Source: a virus. From it: a stretch of 38,424 nucleotides of DNA. The notes beneath the pieces are model-generated. The model saw nothing but the letters and a program-made list of their open reading frames with translations, made no database searches and had not been told where the DNA came from. This document shows positions 36,601 through 38,424 of the stretch, piece after piece. A program made the position numbers and the translations under genes. The stretch is taken from the IMG/VR virus record IMGVR_UViG_3300046009_001454, positions 1 to 38,424 of that record, one strand, 5' to 3'. Position 1 is the first letter of the stretch. Each line of letters begins with the position of its first letter.

Positions 36601-37670
36601 TGAATGACGTTGCTGAAGCGGAGTTAGCACAGGTAATGAATGATCCTCGTAATAAAAACGTGTTGGATAAATTCAAAGCTGCTAACTATTGGATATTGAA
36701 GCAAGGTTTCTTACCTACTAGAATGGCTGATAGTTTTGCAATAGCTTTTGGAGGTGCTAGTTTTTATAGAAACAGAATAAACACATATAAAAAGCAAGGT
36801 TTAAGTGAAGAAGATGCTAAGAAGAAAGCTATGAGAGATTTCTATGAAACATCGGAAGTATCTCAACAGTCTGCTGACGTTTCTAGAATATCTCAAAACC
36901 AAGCTAGCGTTAAAGGTAGACTTATATTTGCGTTTCAAAACACTCCTTTACAATACAGTAGAATTATAAAGAAATCTGTTATAGATATTGCTAAAGGTAG
37001 AGGTAGTTTAATTAACAATGCTGCAAAAATATTATATTATTCTACTATTCAAAACGTATTCTTTAACTTTATGCAAAATGCTTTATTTAGAGTTTTATGG
37101 GACGATGATGATGAACAGAAAGAAGCTGGTTTAACTAAAGACAAAGTTAGAGCTGCTAATGGAGTTTTAGATACTCTACTTAGAGGTTCCGGTATGAAGG
37201 GTGTCATTATATCTACAGTAAAAAACATAGTTGCTAAATGGTATGAGAAACACGGTGATCAAAGTGCTGGTGGTGAAGTGTTAGTAGAAGCTTTGAATAT
37301 ATCTCCTCCAATAGGTATTAAAGCTAGAAAGCTAATGCAATCATATAAGACTGTAGAATGGAATATTGATGAAATAAAAGAAAAAGGTTTTAGTATAGAA
37401 AACAAATACGCTTTAGAAGCTACTTCTACTATTACATCTGGAGTTTTTAATATTCCTGTAGATAGACTTTATGTGAAGACAAATAATGTTGCTGATGCTT
37501 TAAACTCTGAATATGGCACTTGGGACAGAATATTCTTCGCTCTTGGATATAATAAATATAACTTAGACGTGGAAGAAGATGAAGATAGTGGAACTGGAGT
37601 TGTTTCTAGGAAGATAATAAAACAATCTTTAGATAAACAAAAGTTAAGCAGAAAGAAATTAGTTAGATAA
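27609..37670 (+). CDS. Giant internal virion / polyvalent protein (3353 aa)
   Basis: The last and largest gene of the operon. Residues 2-37 carry an N-terminal pattern DGTQVDLSKYSDFEKVKF, then a basic low-complexity linker to about residue 75. Residues about 505-730 are Gly/Ala-rich helices likely to touch membranes (STLGFSKGYESTLKMAREAG, SVLSFVAGSIIPGAGAGV). HEFLH at 948-952 fits the zinc peptidases often found in such proteins. Residues about 1241-1326 resemble sigma-70 region 2. WCTG at 2063-2066 begins a PcfJ-like WCT domain, followed by a beta-rich repeat region to about 2540. Residues 2692-3353 form a helical end domain with RLIFAFQNTPLQYSRIIKKS, typical of large polyvalent proteins. 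[KR][FY]S motifs at 1161, 1167, 1713, 1767, 2544, 2554, 2642 and 2691 mark boundaries. It is probably ejected into the host; individual activities are inferred. Confidence 0.8.
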   Translation: MEEIYILEDGTQVDLSKYSDFEKVKFIKANPSAKKKKDTATGASAVSQKKTAPSTGSSLGKSSSGSRSKFRLANDEDFEKQKQTQPNKPTYGVEKKQGNAYEDYYNLKPQTTQPTAKQELVYDEKANREFISNLEKKNTGYLGLKKLKPEEVQNDVNIQNALTSGYLTQDDLVKAGITQSQDPMSSLNVTSQKDINNAIKKVNAFRTKRPDEIETYINVSKLNTPYIYEDYNEGDDFVSTLFDSNELASRNINLNDFNGFLTEKGYKDDIKRMKELELDTDNYGQGYDVSLSLEKRKIQYLNMYINDQIQRDIKRQKLDYEKKTGVDPDFAGIKFKPSKWSANIDLSNYQDLLKKEAPNLTAKMMEVDETNLENYKKLIQSKGNVSAGKFLTDVLSNGWNGLTGAVNDFSASVYGLLPGDYFEGVSESIRENKSIDEMLKGDEFRYVTADGYKTTVNGVQYISNEQGVYDITNKVNVTNILPAQELEKIKDKARAEGVRDKSVSAIGTSYQGANVVGDLIFQLAMTRGTGNGLKAVGGFTEGLGVLGKTKGFLKSVPIKKSIAEATIAQSTLGFSKGYESTLKMAREAGIRDSEAKELASLASIETGAWYAMTAWINPQTKTTDMLFGKSKNEVIENALNAYVKDGKKGFLNSLRGYGKDFLNVSGEGLAEVFQENIQQAGETFVVNKDVNELAGQQLLKDTMSLQDFMDTSVLSFVAGSIIPGAGAGVNQTKKTARQLLGMQGVDRFNSLSTLASNKDKVVNLLSKQVTQGLYTQEQMNDVIGEIEAYSGAINKVPQDISAEAAEEILEDITNLSKLEQKKKSLDKSFHSAIDEEMDVLRNKISRTYYDDITSKRTSTIKKAIQEGRVGNMEYREFDSAEDLKSVLINEFNYSEKDASNISSNPGFILTEDNLKTLLPEDKFVPGKKVIFINNDAASSMSQFSVNKHEFLHGIIYETIKEDKEAQVLLGKALAGEILNIQQEISAGNRGGVAAPVAFLKRFNQYINKYSKLIQQQKSRLDAGMINQDEYNNIVDTYLGNQWEEVLTLYSDAIDNGSVVFDEDVFTKIGDMIRRVLQRLGIKNVEFNSGKDVYNFVKDYNRSIEKGTFGGLLGKKSAFEKLSTSKASIDKEALRKEVKMPSEDKKPTKPSTSTAVEKSEKRFSTTEKFSLKDNTPSQDKFKKEINDLYDRDKWGFNYKPDGDRNYVNRVLDEILTKYGITIAQKGRGYGWDVKLPDYSEYDLIAETQTALIPVIRNFNKEFFTLRQEYKQELEKRGLKEGTKEFKEALDQQDAKGYKGKKGVVKENNDLNAYINSLLRFKMYDALKTGYVTSKVFTSNIDDEAFKESSMESFDYYETSEEMLDDIDTLLNEQESFEAEQNKLAVLLKDPIFGFTDEDGNFIEIETIPLGLSFISDINDPIIPANKKLNRTTDPKEIQVLKEQLSKLKRGLELESKEDITPEEKEELKSLKSFKSYNLSTGGMVNTYEAFSSVDIPAKIITEEISREILRVPNIETLEYRNFKDKLSLTAQTMARRMTFKNSDSLNKFMYDNWETIYGVINNPVDPVSGESSYASKKLPPRLKELDENGNFIKRKNMNRALFLQSYFGDEDAKKIIEQYSKNPGSQTKLFEDPEVNEKTGKKLWPTAYFDRRTALMELFGDVLVLQEARRLLRNEAFLESVKDRNQNLYEALKDDITRNAILNNMAKGKSDIVKFSLSFAPNNEVEDIDITTTKRVISEKYVKESVNSISNNPINKLLKPSSIEETVKYSLKDLTSKKLEGYNKKYENNYKEVEGKGKFTSKKSRDNWFEKEKKDYVKVLMLSDLKDQVPGTKLHTLRSFDEVTKEVEKRIDFMVQSMLSTANEETVDLGLDYKPIYLYTGADVNIESLNVDERDLRINEITNIRLEQNYMLNQVVDLITQRDYGQRNIDKKKYKYNIFYTYLFLEDVLSNRYDLDYNNKDIQRKKFKQSDYARTRLPINAPSETFLKESLDTFYDSDTLYPLAAYNLYKIEKEEEFIKEWDKQRMFLPELSNEHKAYKFNQSDRQEDIFSLHVFASRNNKSKWCTGQALSYAENQLSGGDFYIISDKNYNPVIAFRMETNENTGDVKIGEIVGVHEYDSYTQRIKKEETTLLIELYNAIVSKEKDFNKEVNDISLVLNNIDNILKYEDSSDDTFIYDKETFLKQVAKFVATKINLEDSKHIKSKLTSIKFDIKGGNDIGTIADFIDYDDEVEVIVNLDDTIKIDANGMVSGDLIDLLSSFNDIEQDITDSALAFNADAGQFSFRIENTVDLQNRIRGGLSLDNIVTTTGLINVTFSGFNSYEFNNLEEGGMSQFYANVNGLDPVLTVKENAEFEIVDFNLIVDKSDLILQYSKNEELYIELSQNKVLASMANITIKEEVVPTVVLAENVDTTEIRLNGNFEVFLNENVEEIVLSDSSQSKINLLNDLNKLKIYLFEEDADNLSIDNIEVLFPKEKRGKNLYIETINKLILDNTFLTEIANSKLTEGFDNVYVNSVYSEEKRIEIVLKEGGKLKNDSSSNADNIKFSLAEENNAKYSVYMENFGIKDQFEIARILDDAVFKARTISKNPKTFKVPNLEGMNDKAISFYLIDKVSKGYNDFEFLNKDNSKGNLTNDVLNVSDIKFSIANENAEENDNLDAEFSGFIESRYNSNPEIGLNEIIEENKKIPSTQKFSPETAKNRGKNIGRHDIWLPPQDEDFSGLLYRLASAKGKVGEAQKDFFDKHLINPYSDAMLNLMHARQAMYRDWTNLINKKYKGISKRLKKDSGYEGYTLDQAVRVFIWDYNGFEIPGLDAKDQRTLRDIVRKDKELRAFASDISILSKQANGYIEPDHNWGFGTVVGDINNVISKSNRDKFLEQWQHNIDKIFSKDNLSKIEAVYGRVYVSALKNMLQRMKTGSNRAEGSNDEFMNWLNGATGVTMFFNMRSALLQTISASNFINTTDNNVVKIGMRMVDLPQFSKDFSELWNSDYLKDRRSGLMNDVAEAELAQVMNDPRNKNVLDKFKAANYWILKQGFLPTRMADSFAIAFGGASFYRNRINTYKKQGLSEEDAKKKAMRDFYETSEVSQQSADVSRISQNQASVKGRLIFAFQNTPLQYSRIIKKSVIDIAKGRGSLINNAAKILYYSTIQNVFFNFMQNALFRVLWDDDDEQKEAGLTKDKVRAANGVLDTLLRGSGMKGVIISTVKNIVAKWYEKHGDQSAGGEVLVEALNISPPIGIKARKLMQSYKTVEWNIDEIKEKGFSIENKYALEATSTITSGVFNIPVDRLYVKTNNVADALNSEYGTWDRIFFALGYNKYNLDVEEDEDSGTGVVSRKIIKQSLDKQKLSRKKLVR
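30450..30464 (+). other. HEFLH zinc-peptidase motif in giant protein
   Basis: Codons for His-Glu-Phe-Leu-His, residues 948-952, preceded by Lys and followed by Gly-Ile-Ile. The motif fits HExxH zincins such as the peptidase domains of polyvalent proteins. The third ligand is not certain; acidic residues follow within 20 positions (KEDKEAQ). Confidence 0.6.
31326..31590 (+). other. Sigma-70 region-2-like segment in giant protein
   Basis: Residues 1240-1260 read YDLIAETQTALIPVIRNFN, and residues 1307-1326 NDLNAYINSLLRFKMYDALK, like the D-L-x-Q-E...A-I-x-x-F and F-x-x-Y-x-x-x-x-I-R...A-L pair of helices in sigma factors. The two are separated by a Lys/Glu-rich stretch where sigma factors have only a short turn. 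The likeness is from pattern only. Confidence 0.4.
33786..33920 (+). other. WCT (PcfJ-like) domain core in giant protein
   Basis: W2063, C2064 and T2065, followed by a beta hairpin GGDFYIISDKNYNPVIAF and then GEIVGVHE. This W-C-T...(Y/F)x-I-x-x-x-x-x-x-P-V-I layout recurs in PcfJ-like and polyvalent phage proteins. Its activity is unknown. Confidence 0.45.
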
Positions 37671-37713
37671 ACGGAACGATATAAACTGAGCAACATACTC
37701 AATGTTCCAATAA

Positions 37714-37752
37714 AAAGAAAAGGGGATTCACGAATAGTGGTCCCCTTTCTTT
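37714..37752. terminator. Bidirectional terminator between convergent genes
   Basis: AAAGGGGA (37719-37726) pairs with TCCCCTTT (37741-37748), extended outward by AAAG/CTTT with one bulged A, and inward by CAC/GTG around a five-base loop. A T-run flanks it on each strand (CTTTATTC on plus; CTTTTTATT on minus). It lies between the giant gene, which ends at 37670, and the minus-strand genes. Confidence 0.85.
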
Positions 37753-37793
37753 ATTCTTAGTATTTTCGTTGCTGAACTATTAATTTCGTCTAA

Positions 37794-37815
37794 GATAAGG
37801 AATAATAACCTTATC
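37794..37815 (-). terminator. Hairpin downstream of minus-strand gene
   Basis: GATAAGG pairs with CCTTATC (seven perfect pairs, eight-base loop), 33 bases past the stop of the minus-strand small gene. No clear T-run follows on either strand, so it may be an RNA-end structure instead of a full terminator. Confidence 0.45.
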
Positions 37816-37848
37816 GCACTGGTACGATTTACTAAGTAGTGTATAGCA

Positions 37849-38052
37849 TCAAGCAACTTGTTCTTCTGAATCCTTAGCGGCTTTATCAGTTAAGTTTTTA
37901 ATAGCTTTTTTATATGCTGGCATTTCTTTTATAGTTTGAAAAGTACCTACAGATAAAGTTTTAACCGCTTCTAGTTCTTTTAGCATGAACTCAGAAACTC
38001 TAGCTAGAGACTCTATCTTTCTTTTCATTTCAATTAATTCACTTTCTTTCAT
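37849..38052 (-). CDS. Small coiled-coil protein, unknown
   Basis: A 67-residue, helical and charged protein: MKESELIEMKRKIESLARV, then SEFMLKELEAVKTL and IKEMPAYKKAIKNL. Heptad spacing of Leu, Ile and Met suggests a coiled coil. It is the first feature on the minus strand and overlaps the stop of the oxygenase-like gene upstream by 14 bases, so they are probably co-translated. Function is unknown. It lies outside the rightward structural operon. Confidence 0.6.
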   Translation of the reverse strand: MKESELIEMKRKIESLARVSEFMLKELEAVKTLSVGTFQTIKEMPAYKKAIKNLTDKAAKDSEEQVA

Positions 38053-38424
38053 CTTTATTTATTTTATAAAACATTACAAAAACCTTTCTACTGTCGTTAA
38101 ACTCGTTAGGATATTTACTATGGAAGTAATCACATGGGTAAGATATTAATCTATTCTTTTTATGACCTATGATAGTCTTTACATTCCATAAATCTAAATT
38201 ATTAGAATCTTCTATTAGAATTCTATTAAATTCTTCTGGACTTGATTTTTGAAATCTATCACCATATTTCTTATGTTCCCAAAAAGCAGTACCATTTAAA
38301 CCTTCTTGTATATCGTCTGAGATATATAAAACAGCTGCTCTATCAGGTTGTTGATTGTTTATTATAGAATCATTATGAATTCTCCAATCATTATCTTGAC
38401 CTTTTTTAGCTTCTCTGAAAATTT
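38039..38424 (-). CDS. 2OG-Fe(II) oxygenase-like protein, 5' end outside window
   Basis: The minus strand is open from the window edge to a stop at 38039, giving 127 residues of the C-terminal part. The visible parts fit a 2-oxoglutarate and iron dioxygenase of the DUF6445/prolyl hydroxylase type: RIHND gives the H-x-D iron ligands, AAVLYISDD and NGTAFWEHKKYG the central strands, NRLISYPCDYFHS the second iron histidine, and SRKVFVMFYKI the Arg strand that binds 2-oxoglutarate. Such enzymes hydroxylate proteins, sugars or nucleic acid bases; in marine phages they are frequent, with mostly unknown substrates. The 3' end overlaps the small coiled-coil gene. Confidence 0.75.
   Translation of the reverse strand, partial: IFREAKKGQDNDWRIHNDSIINNQQPDRAAVLYISDDIQEGLNGTAFWEHKKYGDRFQKSSPEEFNRILIEDSNNLDLWNVKTIIGHKKNRLISYPCDYFHSKYPNEFNDSRKVFVMFYKINKDERK

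Noticed and set aside
27609-37670. A lysozyme, transglycosylase or RNA polymerase domain in the giant protein
   Set aside because: I found no catalytic pattern for a muramidase and no DFDGD-type polymerase motif; only HEFLH, sigma-like, WCT-like and polyvalent end segments could be supported.
37671-37713. GGAAC/GTTCC and TGAG/CTCA pairing just after the giant gene as a tRNA-like or riboswitch structure
   Set aside because: The stems are 4-5 pairs with large internal loops; no T-arm or acceptor features are seen, and the strong terminator next to it explains the region.
1-38424. Integrase, transposase, insertion sequence ends, tRNA genes, attachment sites
   Set aside because: None was recognised by reading both strands; a tRNA or profile scan was not possible here, so weak cases could have been missed.

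Overview
The window is a piece of the genome of a tailed double-stranded DNA phage, most likely a short-tailed (podovirus-like) phage of a Bacteroidota host, probably a flavobacterium. The DNA is visibly AT-rich. Most genes have A-rich sequence rather than a Shine-Dalgarno motif before the start codon, as in Bacteroidetes. One small secreted protein has a signal peptide ending in VNAQ, a form common in that phylum. The portal, capsid, ring and stabilisation proteins resemble those of crAss-like and related marine Bacteroidetes podophages. These relationships come from recognised sequence patterns, not from a database search.

Layout. 1-1928: a phage groEL (5' end outside the window), an overlapping groES, and a winged-helix-like gene, all overlapping or abutting. 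1933-5490: a run of very small genes, mostly unknown, including a membrane peptide, a small HExxH metallopeptidase-like protein, a secreted protein and small beta-rich virion-type proteins, with a terminator hairpin at 4983-5019. 5493-8272: a tail fibre with two repeated lectin-like modules, then small accessory genes. 8274-11321: a protein that looks like two GroES-like barrels, a terminase small-subunit candidate and the terminase large subunit. 11322-16366: portal, scaffold candidate and major capsid protein. 16367-16492: a structured intergenic RNA that contains one unit resembling a CRISPR repeat. 16493-24638: head-completion, ring and stabilisation (tail) proteins, punctuated by terminator hairpins. 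24655-37670: a GNAT acetyltransferase, two internal virion protein candidates and a giant 3353-residue protein that closes the rightward operon. 37671-37848: a convergent terminator region. 37849-38424: the minus strand begins, with a small coiled-coil gene and the 3' part of a 2-oxoglutarate/Fe(II) oxygenase-like gene.

How it works together. The plus strand is a nearly continuous morphogenesis operon: chaperonins for folding, terminase for packaging, portal, scaffold and capsid for the head, ring and stabilisation proteins for the neck and tail, a fibre for host binding, and large internal proteins likely ejected with the DNA. No integrase, replication enzyme or recognisable endolysin is seen, and no tRNA gene was recognised by eye.

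The most interesting points are: (1) the giant protein carries an HEFLH protease-like motif, a segment like sigma-70 region 2, a WCT-type domain, and eight [KR][FY]S motifs at domain boundaries that could be processing sites; (2) a solitary 36-nt CRISPR-repeat-like hairpin after the capsid gene; (3) a phage groEL-groES pair in inverted gene order plus a possible third GroES-fold protein; (4) a GNAT enzyme among the tail genes.
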